A model generated the notes under the pieces. The model ran no database searches, was not told where the DNA came from, and worked only from the letters and a program-made list of their open reading frames with translations. A DNA stretch of 64,000 nt, from NCBI GenBank assembly GCA_951213105.1, contig OX578152.1, positions 74,662,180 through 74,726,179 on the forward strand, written 5' to 3'. The translations under genes were made by a program, and so were the position numbers. This DNA comes from Amaurobius ferox (taxonomy: Eukaryota; Arthropoda; Arachnida; Araneae; Amaurobiidae). Of the stretch, positions 36,090-42,965 are shown in pieces; position 1 is the stretch's first letter, and every line of letters starts with the position of its first letter.

Positions 36090-36416
36090 TCTTGAAATAC
36101 TTTGTAAGAAATCATTCCATATTTTTTCATATTTCTTTTTAACACTTTGAACCTTTATATTATTTTCAATATTTAAAATATCACAAATCTTTTTCATAAA
36201 ATAGTAATAGTTAATTGATTTCTCATAATACATAAAATCTAAAAATTTTAAAAACATATCCTCAACTTCTTGAGAAGTATTATATCTCCTTCTTAATCGA
36301 TTAAAATAACAAACTCTACTATTATATCTTTGTTTTAAACTTTCGTAATCGATAACATAAAAATATTCTTCTTCTTCTGAATCATAGATTAATTTCATCT
36401 TATTATCTAAATTCAT
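36078..36416 (-). CDS. Hypothetical protein, 112 aa
   Basis: Unrecognised. The ATG directly follows the integrase stop codon (ATATAAATG), and the stop leads directly into the next gene's start. The protein is predicted helical with many Tyr, Lys and Glu residues, an acidic N-terminal stretch (about 14-19) and a conserved-looking RRRYN segment near residue 42. No zinc ligands, membrane segment or enzyme motif. Its place between integrase and polymerase suggests a DNA transaction accessory, but nothing in the sequence shows this. Confidence 0.6.
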   Translation of the reverse strand: MNLDNKMKLIYDSEEEEYFYVIDYESLKQRYNSRVCYFNRLRRRYNTSQEVEDMFLKFLDFMYYEKSINYYYFMKKICDILNIENNIKVQSVKKKYEKIWNDFLQSISRNVS

Positions 36417-37427
36417 TTATATATGAACTAATTCAGATGTCCAACTATTAAATTCATCCGGATATCCTAGCCATTTTACAAAATACTTATTTCCTTTCTT
36501 TTTTATGATTTTTTCAATTTTATATACATCATCTTTTTTATTATATTTTACCATTTTATTTTCATAAAAAGTTCCTTCAATTTCTTTACTGTTTAAATCT
36601 TTTAATCGATAAGTAATTGGATCTGTTTTCAATACTTCAGAAACTATAAAAATCTCTTCAGTAAATGTAGAATCATCTACTTTCCTGAATGTTTTCTTAA
36701 TTGTAGATATTCTAACACTATCCCCTATCTTAAATTTAGGTTTTTTCATGATCTTTTTCGTATATAAATTTTTATAATCTTGAGATTCATTTTCTCTAGC
36801 CTCAACAGGTGTCATTTTTATTGATCTATGATATGAATTGTTATAATTTTTAAGTAATTCAGGTAATACATCAATATATCTTTTAGTATTGTTAGCATGC
36901 ATATATTTTATAATTTTTTCTCTTATACTTCTATTAAATCTCTCAGCTATTGCAGATTTTATTTCTTTATTTTTAGTTGTAAACCAATGCATATTATTAT
37001 CTTTAAATAATTTTTGTGTCTGTTTTCCTGTAAATTCAGTACCTTCATCTGTCAAAATGAATTTTGGTATTCTTTCTTTAAAAACTTGTTTAAAACCTTG
37101 TATAACTTCTTCAGATGTTTTTCTTTTTATAGGAAAAGCCCAAGCATATTTATTAAAAGCATCTATAACCGTTAACAAATAATTAGTTCCATCATTATAT
37201 TTGCTATAATTTTTTATAAATAACAAATCAGCGTCAAATTGATTATTACTGTTTGGAACATAAACTCTTCTTCTTTTAAATTTACGAATGACAGGTTTAT
37301 ATCTAGTATATACATCTTGTTCATGTAAAAATTCTTCAACATTAGGTAACCCTGTTTTTCTTTTCAATTCTTGAATACCACAATAACCTGTTTCTGGATT
37401 ATAATAGACCTCTTTTAAATTCCTAAA
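36417..37427 (-). CDS. Retroviral-type integrase with C-terminal chromodomain
   Basis: RVE-superfamily DDE integrase that would insert the element DNA. Numbering from Leu at 37,367, the catalytic residues are Asp47 (FDADLLF), Asp107 (LTDEGTEF) and Glu142 (AERFNRS). The C-terminus (281-316, VYKIEKIIKKKGNKYFVKWL onward) is a chromodomain ending in FNSW, which may direct integration to methylated histones. The N-terminal Cys-containing segment YYNPETGYCGIQ lies upstream of any start codon. The frame is open back to a TAA at 37,440-37,442 but contains no ATG. The upstream gene's 3' end overlaps it, and a TTTTTTA heptamer at 37,424-37,430 would move ribosomes from that frame into this one. Expression is therefore by -1 frameshifting, non-AUG initiation or splicing, or the sequence has an indel. 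Confidence 0.93.
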   Translation of the reverse strand, partial: FRNLKEVYYNPETGYCGIQELKRKTGLPNVEEFLHEQDVYTRYKPVIRKFKRRRVYVPNSNNQFDADLLFIKNYSKYNDGTNYLLTVIDAFNKYAWAFPIKRKTSEEVIQGFKQVFKERIPKFILTDEGTEFTGKQTQKLFKDNNMHWFTTKNKEIKSAIAERFNRSIREKIIKYMHANNTKRYIDVLPELLKNYNNSYHRSIKMTPVEARENESQDYKNLYTKKIMKKPKFKIGDSVRISTIKKTFRKVDDSTFTEEIFIVSEVLKTDPITYRLKDLNSKEIEGTFYENKMVKYNKKDDVYKIEKIIKKKGNKYFVKWLGYPDEFNSWTSELVHI

Positions 37428-37891
37428 AAAGTATTCTTTTTACTTCCACAAATAGTACAGATACCTTTACCAACAGGTTTATTATTTTTAGAAGTAGTTT
37501 TATGATAATTTTTAGTTGGGGTTTTATCTTTACACTTGACACAATATATAGAAAGACCTAATCCAAAAGTTTTTTTAACTTTAATAATAGGTTTAATAAT
37601 TCCTCTAGCTAATCTTTCTTGAATTGTTGGATCTTGTATATCATTTAAATCATCTATTAATTTTTGATCAGCAACATGTCTCAGTTTTGTATCTTTTGTT
37701 TTATTGTATTCAATATCATGTTTTTTACATAACTTATCAACTCTATTTATTCCAGGATCACCTCTTTTTAATCTTTTTTCTAATTTTGTATTTGGACCAC
37801 AATATTGATATCCTGGTAAATGCATTTCTGGAAGATTTATTTTATCTTGTATCCAACCAACAATATCACCACCTTTCTTTTTACAAACCAT
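37415..37891 (-). CDS. Phospholipase A2-like domain fused to zinc ribbon
   Basis: Residues 26-65 show a parvovirus-VP1-like phospholipase A2 core: PGYQYCGPNT, then a GDPGINRVD segment (Asp52), then the catalytic-type KKHDIEY (His58-Asp59, Tyr62). Such domains lyse endosomal membranes during virus entry, so a virion-associated entry role is likely by analogy. Residues 115-152 form a small zinc ribbon (YCVKCKDKT, then GICTICGSKK, Cys117/120/145/148), of the kind described as DUF5679. It starts at the ATG of AAATAAATAAATG directly after the membrane-protein gene. The stop lies inside the integrase frame, and the T TTT TTA heptamer at 37,430-37,424 sits 6 nt before the stop codon. Product identity is good; enzymatic activity is inferred. 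Confidence 0.8.
   Translation of the reverse strand: MVCKKKGGDIVGWIQDKINLPEMHLPGYQYCGPNTKLEKRLKRGDPGINRVDKLCKKHDIEYNKTKDTKLRHVADQKLIDDLNDIQDPTIQERLARGIIKPIIKVKKTFGLGLSIYCVKCKDKTPTKNYHKTTSKNNKPVGKGICTICGSKKNTFLGI
37424..37430 (-). promoter_or_regulatory. Candidate -1 ribosomal frameshift site (T TTT TTA)
   Basis: In the reading frame of the PLA2/zinc-ribbon gene the codons are ACT TTT TTA GGA ATT TAA, forming the canonical X XXY YYZ heptamer. Slipping back one base enters exactly the integrase frame. No clear downstream pseudoknot was seen by eye. A one-base under-call in the T run would look the same. Confidence 0.45.
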
Positions 37892-38281
37892 TTATTTATT
37901 TAGAAATTTATATCCATTCAATTGCATTTGTTTTACGTATTTTTCAACTGGATTAAATTTTAAACTTTTTATGAAATCCTTTTCTCGCATATAAATTTCT
38001 TCTTCTGTCATATCCTTAGCTTTAAACGAATTAATGAGTTCTTTATAAAAATTACAACAATGTCTATATTCTTCTTTCCTTTCTGCTATTTTTAATGCAA
38101 GATCTATGGCTTCTACTATACCAACTGATAAACTTAAAAAAGCAAGCGGTAGAAAGGCTATTGCTGATAAACCCGTTCCACTTAGAATAACCTTACTTAC
38201 TGATAATGAAATACTTATCTTTTGATACAAATTTCTACTCTTTCTGTAAACATATAATCTTTTTTCTAAATATACATCCAT
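37892..38281 (-). CDS. Membrane protein, SLATT-like, 129 aa
   Basis: After a basic N-terminus (about 1-25) there is a long hydrophobic region (about 26-63, including GTGLSAIAFLPLAFLSLSVG) that fits two membrane helices. A charged helix follows with an EEYRHCCNFYKEL segment (about 70-82). Two closely spaced membrane helices plus this kind of cytosolic helix is the layout of SLATT-domain proteins, which occur in effector and conflict systems and in some mobile elements. The assignment is by layout only. It starts directly at the stop of the ATPase gene (TTATAAATG) and ends at the PLA2-like gene's start. Between two morphogenesis/entry genes, it might be a virion membrane or host-membrane-modifying protein. 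Confidence 0.6.
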   Translation of the reverse strand: MDVYLEKRLYVYRKSRNLYQKISISLSVSKVILSGTGLSAIAFLPLAFLSLSVGIVEAIDLALKIAERKEEYRHCCNFYKELINSFKAKDMTEEEIYMREKDFIKSLKFNPVEKYVKQMQLNGYKFLNK

Positions 38282-39001
38282 TTATAAAGGATTAAATTTT
38301 TTCCTGTATCTCATTTCAGGATTCACTAAATCTAACATAAAAAAATCATATTTTTCTTGAACACTTTTATTATATATTTGTTTGAATTCTTCAGTACTTA
38401 ATTTACCATCTATCTCTCTTATAATCTGTTGAATTTTTTTTGGTTGTAGATTGAAAAATATAAAGTAATTACAGTTCTTTCTTATATTGATAGGTGTTAA
38501 AAAATATGACTGAGATAAATAAATAATAGATGCGTTTTTCTTTCTACCTCTGATAAATAATTCCTGAATGGTTTTTTGATCTTTCTCAGTCACACAATCA
38601 TCAAAAATAACTAAATTCTTTAATGTAGGATTTAAATCATCTACAGTAATAAAATCATCTGAAGAAAAGAATACTTCTGATTTTTTGTATTTATCATATA
38701 ATTCTAATAATGTTTTCTTATTCTTTATATTCTTACATTTCAAAATATCTTCTCTTTCTATATCATCAAACATTGTATATTTTTCTTGCAATTTAGAATA
38801 TTTAGGTTCGTATAAATCTTTTACGCATATATATAGTGCATCAAAATTTAAAAAATCATATATCAAATTCAACAGTAAATTTGTTTTACCTGAACCTGAA
38901 GGTCCTGTTATAAGCAATCTAAATGGATGTTTAGGTAACAAAGGATGTTGTTTAGGATCAGGTAATTCTTCTGGTTCCGTATAATCTTTAATTTTTATCA
39001 T
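38282..39001 (-). CDS. FtsK/HerA-type genome packaging ATPase
   Basis: A 239-residue A32-like ATPase of the HerA/FtsK superfamily. Walker A is at 33-40 (GPSGSGKT) and Walker B at 130-135 (VIFDD). A downstream RGRKKNASIIYLSQS segment (151-164) carries the sensor/arginine features and Gln164 typical of this group. In polintoviruses it pumps element DNA into the capsid. Length is normal for the family. It is the first gene of the leftward transcription unit; its ATG at 39,001 faces the central divergent region. No defect seen. Confidence 0.95.
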   Translation of the reverse strand: MIKIKDYTEPEELPDPKQHPLLPKHPFRLLITGPSGSGKTNLLLNLIYDFLNFDALYICVKDLYEPKYSKLQEKYTMFDDIEREDILKCKNIKNKKTLLELYDKYKKSEVFFSSDDFITVDDLNPTLKNLVIFDDCVTEKDQKTIQELFIRGRKKNASIIYLSQSYFLTPINIRKNCNYFIFFNLQPKKIQQIIREIDGKLSTEEFKQIYNKSVQEKYDFFMLDLVNPEMRYRKKFNPL

Positions 39002-39077
39002 AATTTACTAGCAGTAAAAATAAAATTTGCTGCAGTAAAAATAAAATTAGCTGCAGTAAAAAAATAATATTATATAA
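39002..39077. promoter_or_regulatory. Central divergent promoter region with 21-bp tandem repeats
   Basis: Lies between the leftward ATPase and the rightward genes. Three tandem copies of GCAGTAAAAATAAAATTTGCT-type sequence start at 39,011, 39,032 and 39,053. A further copy of the final AATTAGCTGCAGTAAAAAAATAATATTATATAAATG part precedes the next gene (39,175-39,213). This arrangement suggests regulatory repeats controlling both directions. Function is inferred from position. Confidence 0.55.
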
Positions 39078-39203
39078 ATGGGTAAAAAAGGACGAAAGCT
39101 TATAAAACAAATAAGAAAAAGAAATAAGAATAGTCAAGAAGGTATACTCATCTGTGTAATCTTTATCATAAGAGTAAAATTAGCTGCAGTAAAAAAATAA
39201 TAT
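39078..39203 (+). CDS. Small basic protein, 41 aa (putative)
   Basis: The ATG sits in TTATATAAATG, the same 5' sequence that precedes the next gene, because about 36 bp around the start is duplicated. The product begins MGKKGRKLIKQIRKKRNKN, is strongly basic, then becomes hydrophobic (about residues 22-33). It ends within the second copy of the duplicated leader. Its N-terminus loosely resembles that of the following coiled-coil protein. It could be a true small nucleic-acid-binding gene or the stub of a tandem duplication. Confidence 0.4.
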
Positions 39204-39210
39204 TATATAA

Positions 39211-39699
39211 ATGAACTTAGAAAAAGAACGGAAACACAAGTTTTTAAAGCAAATAAAAGATTCAATTAAAATAGTAAAAATAGAAAAAGAAATAAGAAAG
39301 AATAATGAAGATCAACTAAAAGAAAAAATAGGTATTCAAAAGACCTTAGAGGAATTTCATAAACCAGTCACTCAAGAAATTGAAAAATATGAAAAATCAA
39401 ATAAAGAGATTGTAAAAAGTATTCAAAATGTTGTAGAAAATATTTCATTTCCATCTATAGAAGAGCCTATTGAAGCTGTGAAAGAATTAGTATCGTATAC
39501 TTATGATATCGATCAAAATTTAAATTTAAAATATTTAAAAGAGGAAAAATTATACAGACCGTCAGTATTTTTAAACGATCAAGAAAAATTAGAGGAGATG
39601 TATGGAAGAGCTAAACAGTTAAAAGAAGGATTATCTAAGAAAAGAGGCAACTTAAAAGTACAATTTCTAGGGCTAAAAATTTTTCAGAGGAGGAATTAA
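39211..39699 (+). CDS. Coiled-coil protein, N-terminal part, 162 aa
   Basis: Highly charged, helical coiled-coil protein (residues about 1-75, rich in Lys/Glu with heptad-like Ile/Leu spacing). A proline-containing IEEPIEAVKEL segment follows, then a second charged helix. Family unknown to me by name, but a coiled-coil protein in this position, before the protease and capsid genes, is usual in Polintons and is presumably virion- or assembly-related. The last ~20 codons look out of frame: the -1 frame opens at 39,639 and carries on the same charged helical pattern into the next reading frame. The duplicated TTATATAAATG leader precedes the start. Confidence 0.65.
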   Translation: MNLEKERKHKFLKQIKDSIKIVKIEKEIRKNNEDQLKEKIGIQKTLEEFHKPVTQEIEKYEKSNKEIVKSIQNVVENISFPSIEEPIEAVKELVSYTYDIDQNLNLKYLKEEKLYRPSVFLNDQEKLEEMYGRAKQLKEGLSKKRGNLKVQFLGLKIFQRRN

Positions 39700-39968
39700 A
39701 CCAGAAAAAGAATGATATAAAAGAAATTAAAAATAAAGAAAATATGTTACAAAATTATATGCATAGATTAAATATGATTCGAAGTAGTAAAGAAATGAAG
39801 GTAGGTAAAGGATTGAATGTATTATCAAATTTAACAGAAAAAATATGTAACGGAAGTAAATCAAAGAAATTGTATAATCAAGTAGCTTTATTGTTAGATA
39901 TGTTATTAAAAAATAAAGAAATGACTTATAATGATGTACAACGATATCATAAACAATTTCTCTGTTAA
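39639..39968 (+). CDS. Coiled-coil protein, C-terminal part in the -1 frame
   Basis: Open from 39,639; the first ATG is at 39,744 (74 codons). The part before that ATG encodes a Lys/Glu-rich helix that continues the preceding gene's pattern, so both pieces are probably one protein of about 250 residues. The C-terminal block (GKGLNVLSNL, then SKKLYNQVALLLDMLLKN, then a terminal YHKQFL) is a compact helical module. I believe it recurs in other Polinton proteins, though I cannot name its domain. The stop is followed by TAAATG of the next gene. No canonical slippery heptamer is in the overlap, so a simple indel is the likeliest reason for the split. Confidence 0.6.
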   Translation, partial: EKRQLKSTISRAKNFSEEELNQKKNDIKEIKNKENMLQNYMHRLNMIRSSKEMKVGKGLNVLSNLTEKICNGSKSKKLYNQVALLLDMLLKNKEMTYNDVQRYHKQFLC

Positions 39969-39971
39969 TAA

Positions 39972-40364
39972 ATGATAAAATATAAAGTTTATTTGAGTGA
40001 AGGTCAGAAAAATAAACTTAAATCAGCTTTTAAAAATAAAGTAGAAGTAACATTACAAATAGATAAATCTAAAACTCCTAATCATGAGATGTATTTAACT
40101 AAAACTCAAATTAATCATATTAATGATAAAAAAAGAATTACAATCAGTAAAACTCAATTAGATAAAAATGGAGGATTTTTACCATTTCTAGCAGCACTTA
40201 TACCCTCTTTAATAACCGCTGCTAAAATTGCAGTTCCAGCATTAGCATCAGGTACTTTATATGGATTAGCTAGTTCAGCTACACAAAAAAAGATGAAAGG
40301 ATCTGGGAAAAAAAAAAAACTTGGAAAGGGAATATATCAACAGTGGGAATTAGCGACAAAATGA
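39972..40364 (+). CDS. Hydrophobic/basic virion protein, 130 aa
   Basis: N-terminal ~70 residues are predicted strands and turns with repeated SEGQKNKL/TKTQINHI/SKTQLDK motifs. Residues about 77-107 are hydrophobic (GGFLPFLAALIPSLITAAKIA onward). The C-terminus is a Lys/Gly-rich tail. This layout, next to the protease and penton genes, is typical of a small Polinton protein that may be a cement or minor core protein like adenovirus pVI/pX; that role is inference. The stop overlaps the protease ATG as ATGA, the tightest coupling in the element. Confidence 0.65.
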   Translation: MIKYKVYLSEGQKNKLKSAFKNKVEVTLQIDKSKTPNHEMYLTKTQINHINDKKRITISKTQLDKNGGFLPFLAALIPSLITAAKIAVPALASGTLYGLASSATQKKMKGSGKKKKLGKGIYQQWELATK

Positions 40365-40795
40365 TTAAAGAAAATATGAAAAATGAAAAAGGATTTAGAG
40401 GTGTGTTTACCTCTGATTTATTACCTAAAACAATAGGAAAATTTGAAAATGGAATCATTAATTTAGATGTATCAACAGGTCCCGGAACTCATTGGGTTTG
40501 TTATTATAATGATCCTAAATATAAATATGTGGAATATTTTGATCCGTTTGGTGAATATGACAATATGAAGAAGGACTATATTCCTAAAAATATTAAATCA
40601 TTTCTTGTTACATCCAATAAAAAAATAGGTTATAATGATAGTTTTTTACAGAAACCTTCATCTGTGAAATGTGGTATATTTTGTATGAAATATATAAGAG
40701 AAAGGAATAAAGGTATATCACCTAAAAATGTTCTCAAATCATTTCCTACACAAAAAACTAGTGACTATAATGAAAATTTTGTTATGTATAAATGA
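40361..40795 (+). CDS. Adenain-type cysteine protease
   Basis: A 144-residue maturation protease of the adenain/Ulp1 fold. The catalytic set is visible: His44 (GTHWVCYY), Asp61 (YFDPFGEY), Gln97 (FLQKPSS) and Cys104 (KCGIFC). The N-terminal substrate-pocket segment GFRGVFTSDLLP is present. It would cleave capsid precursor proteins. I chose the ATG at 40,361 that overlaps the previous stop. The same frame stays open upstream to about 40,343 and reads GISDK before that Met, resembling family N-termini, so the original start may have been further upstream. The stop TGA overlaps the next ATG as ATGA. Confidence 0.93.
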   Translation: MIKENMKNEKGFRGVFTSDLLPKTIGKFENGIINLDVSTGPGTHWVCYYNDPKYKYVEYFDPFGEYDNMKKDYIPKNIKSFLVTSNKKIGYNDSFLQKPSSVKCGIFCMKYIRERNKGISPKNVLKSFPTQKTSDYNENFVMYK

Positions 40796-41484
40796 TAATA
40801 TTAAAATCAGAAGGTCAGGAGAGATCTGAGGAATTTACTGTAAATTTTATTACACCTCTTAAAATAAAAAAATTAGCTTTACACTCATTCTCTATGGAAG
40901 TTTCCTGGTTTAATATAAGTAAGAATTATGGAAATAACATATTTAGATTGTATACATTAGGCACAGATATAACAATTACTATATCAAATGGTAATTATAC
41001 TATAAGAGGATTAAATGAGTATATGATGAAAATATTCGGTGAGGATCCACCTGTCAAATTTGGTATTATTGAAGCAAGACAAAGAATATCTATTAAACTG
41101 AAAAATGGTTGGGTAATTGATTTTACAAAAAGTAACTTTCATAAAATTATAGGCTTTTTAAATCCCACATATGGAAGTTATGATGAAGAAACAGAGGTTG
41201 AAGGTGAACATATTGGTGATATATCTAATGGAAATGATAATATTTATATTCACTGTGATGTTGTAAAAGGATCTTTAATAAATCAATATAATTCAGAAGT
41301 TATATATTCTTTCACTAATAAAAACCCTCCAGGTAGTATAATTTCAAAAGAATTTAATAATTGGATATATTTTCCTGTTAAAGTGGATCCTGTTGAAAGA
41401 ATAAAAATGAGGATTACTAATCAAAAAGGTGAATTAATAGATTTAAATAAAGGAGCTGTAGAATTTAATTTTATTTCTTCTTAA
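40792..41484 (+). CDS. Minor capsid protein (penton, single jelly roll)
   Basis: A 230-residue protein with the strand-rich make-up of polintovirus penton proteins. Its best marker is the C-terminal half: IYIHCDVVKGSL, then a Pro/Gly turn (NPPGS), then FPVKVDPVERIKMRI and a final EFNFISS strand. It would occupy the capsid five-fold vertices. Its ATG overlaps the protease stop by two bases, and the stop is followed by AATAAATG of the next small gene. Intact; usual length for the family. Confidence 0.88.
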   Translation: MIILKSEGQERSEEFTVNFITPLKIKKLALHSFSMEVSWFNISKNYGNNIFRLYTLGTDITITISNGNYTIRGLNEYMMKIFGEDPPVKFGIIEARQRISIKLKNGWVIDFTKSNFHKIIGFLNPTYGSYDEETEVEGEHIGDISNGNDNIYIHCDVVKGSLINQYNSEVIYSFTNKNPPGSIISKEFNNWIYFPVKVDPVERIKMRITNQKGELIDLNKGAVEFNFISS

Positions 41485-41488
41485 ATAA

Positions 41489-41620
41489 ATGAATAGATTA
41501 TATAGAAAAAGTAAAAAAATACAAGGATTTTTAAAGGTTTTATTGAAACCTAAGAATATATTAAATGAAATATTTTCTATGAAAAAGAAAGGAGGTGGTT
41601 TAAAAATTCTTCCTAAATAA
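41489..41620 (+). CDS. Small basic protein, 43 aa
   Basis: Complete frame exactly filling the gap between the two capsid genes: ATG in TAAATAAATG, and stop TAA directly followed by the major capsid ATG. About a third of residues are Lys or Arg. It ends with a KKKGGGLKILPK tail, and the middle has a FLKVLLKP hydrophobic patch. Size, charge and place recall the tiny core peptides of adenoviruses (pX/mu), which condense DNA; that comparison is inference. The perfect fit between neighbours is the main evidence that it is real. Confidence 0.65.
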   Translation: MNRLYRKSKKIQGFLKVLLKPKNILNEIFSMKKKGGGLKILPK

Positions 41621-42955
41621 ATGATTTATGATTTAAGTGATACTCGTTATTATTATAATGATCACATTAAAAGTTATGAATTAAGAGAAATTCATCCAAA
41701 AGAACATAGTTCAGATGAGAATGCCACCTATGTTTTTCATATTAATGATACTAAAGCAAAAATTTTATATTCTAGAGGATATCTTGAACTAAAATTAAAA
41801 ATTACAAAAAATGATAAATCATCTATTGGAAACGAAAATGTGAGTCTGGTAAATGGTGGAGGTTTTATCAAAATTTTAAAAGTACATATAGGAGATACTG
41901 AAATTGAATCAAATACACAGTCAAATTTTTCAATCATGAATCATGTTTTAAGATTAATTCATTATACTCCTGATTATGTAACATCACAAGCTCAAAATGA
42001 ATTTTTTTATCTAGATACATCTGATTCAGCTGACCGTAATGAGTTCAAATATGATGGTACTTTAGAAGATACTACTAAAATAACTGAATTTTTTAATAAT
42101 TTGAAAATGAATAAAGATTATAACAAAGGATTCGTAAAGAGATGGGAACTAACGAAAGATAGCAATGTCATTAAAATATGGACACCTTTAAAAGATATAA
42201 TCGATTTCTTTAGAGAATATGAAAAGATAATTTCAGGTTTTGAAGTGAAAATAGAAATTCAAAGAAATGAAAATAAAAATATGATATATACTAATATAAG
42301 AAACGAAAATTATAAGGTAGTAGTTGAAGGTTTAACCTTACATTTACCTTATATAGAATTAAAAAATTCTGCAGAAAGCTTGTTTCTGGAATCATATCTA
42401 TCTAATAAAGATATAGATGTAAATTGGGATCGATATAGATTTAAGATGGTAGGCCCCTATAGAAGCAACAGTGGATCTGTGACAGCAACTACAGCGTCAG
42501 ATGAAGTTTTAAGTGTCTATGTTATTCCTCAATATGTTGAAAGAGATAGTAATTATGAAAAAAATAATATGATATTTGATAATATAGATATGGCAGAATG
42601 CTGGTTGATGATTAATAATAAACAAGTTCCTCTTATGCGTTATAAAACAAATTTTACCAATAAAGATTATAGTAGAGTGTATGAAGCTCTTTTACGTGAA
42701 GGATTTTGCGATAATAATACAGAAACAGGACCTTTGATAAATAAGGAGAATTTTGGTAAACTGTATCCTATTTTTCCTTTTGACTCATCAAATCATGAAA
42801 ACTATACCGATTTAAATAATTTAGATATTGAATTTAATTGGATAACGAATAGTCAAAAGGAATATAAGTTTTATTTTATTTTTAAAGAAAGAAAGAGATG
42901 TTTTATAAATTTAAAAAATAAAACTATAACAATGGTTAAGAGTTTAAAATCTTAA
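41621..42955 (+). CDS. Major capsid protein (double jelly roll hexon)
   Basis: A 444-residue protein matching polintovirus major capsid proteins in length and order of features. Near the N-terminus are the YVFHINDTKAKILYSRGYL and ELKLKITK strands; then a GGGFIKILKVHIGDTEIE block; a TPDYVTSQAQNEFFYLDT segment; a WTPLKDIIDFFREYEKII segment; and the second jelly roll, ending with NNLDIEFNWI and KEYKFYFIFKERK. Trimers would form the icosahedral shell, packaged by the ATPase and matured by the protease. The ATG follows the previous stop without a gap; the frame is intact. Confidence 0.92.
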   Translation: MIYDLSDTRYYYNDHIKSYELREIHPKEHSSDENATYVFHINDTKAKILYSRGYLELKLKITKNDKSSIGNENVSLVNGGGFIKILKVHIGDTEIESNTQSNFSIMNHVLRLIHYTPDYVTSQAQNEFFYLDTSDSADRNEFKYDGTLEDTTKITEFFNNLKMNKDYNKGFVKRWELTKDSNVIKIWTPLKDIIDFFREYEKIISGFEVKIEIQRNENKNMIYTNIRNENYKVVVEGLTLHLPYIELKNSAESLFLESYLSNKDIDVNWDRYRFKMVGPYRSNSGSVTATTASDEVLSVYVIPQYVERDSNYEKNNMIFDNIDMAECWLMINNKQVPLMRYKTNFTNKDYSRVYEALLREGFCDNNTETGPLINKENFGKLYPIFPFDSSNHENYTDLNNLDIEFNWITNSQKEYKFYFIFKERKRCFINLKNKTITMVKSLKS

Positions 42956-42965
42956 AATTAAATAA

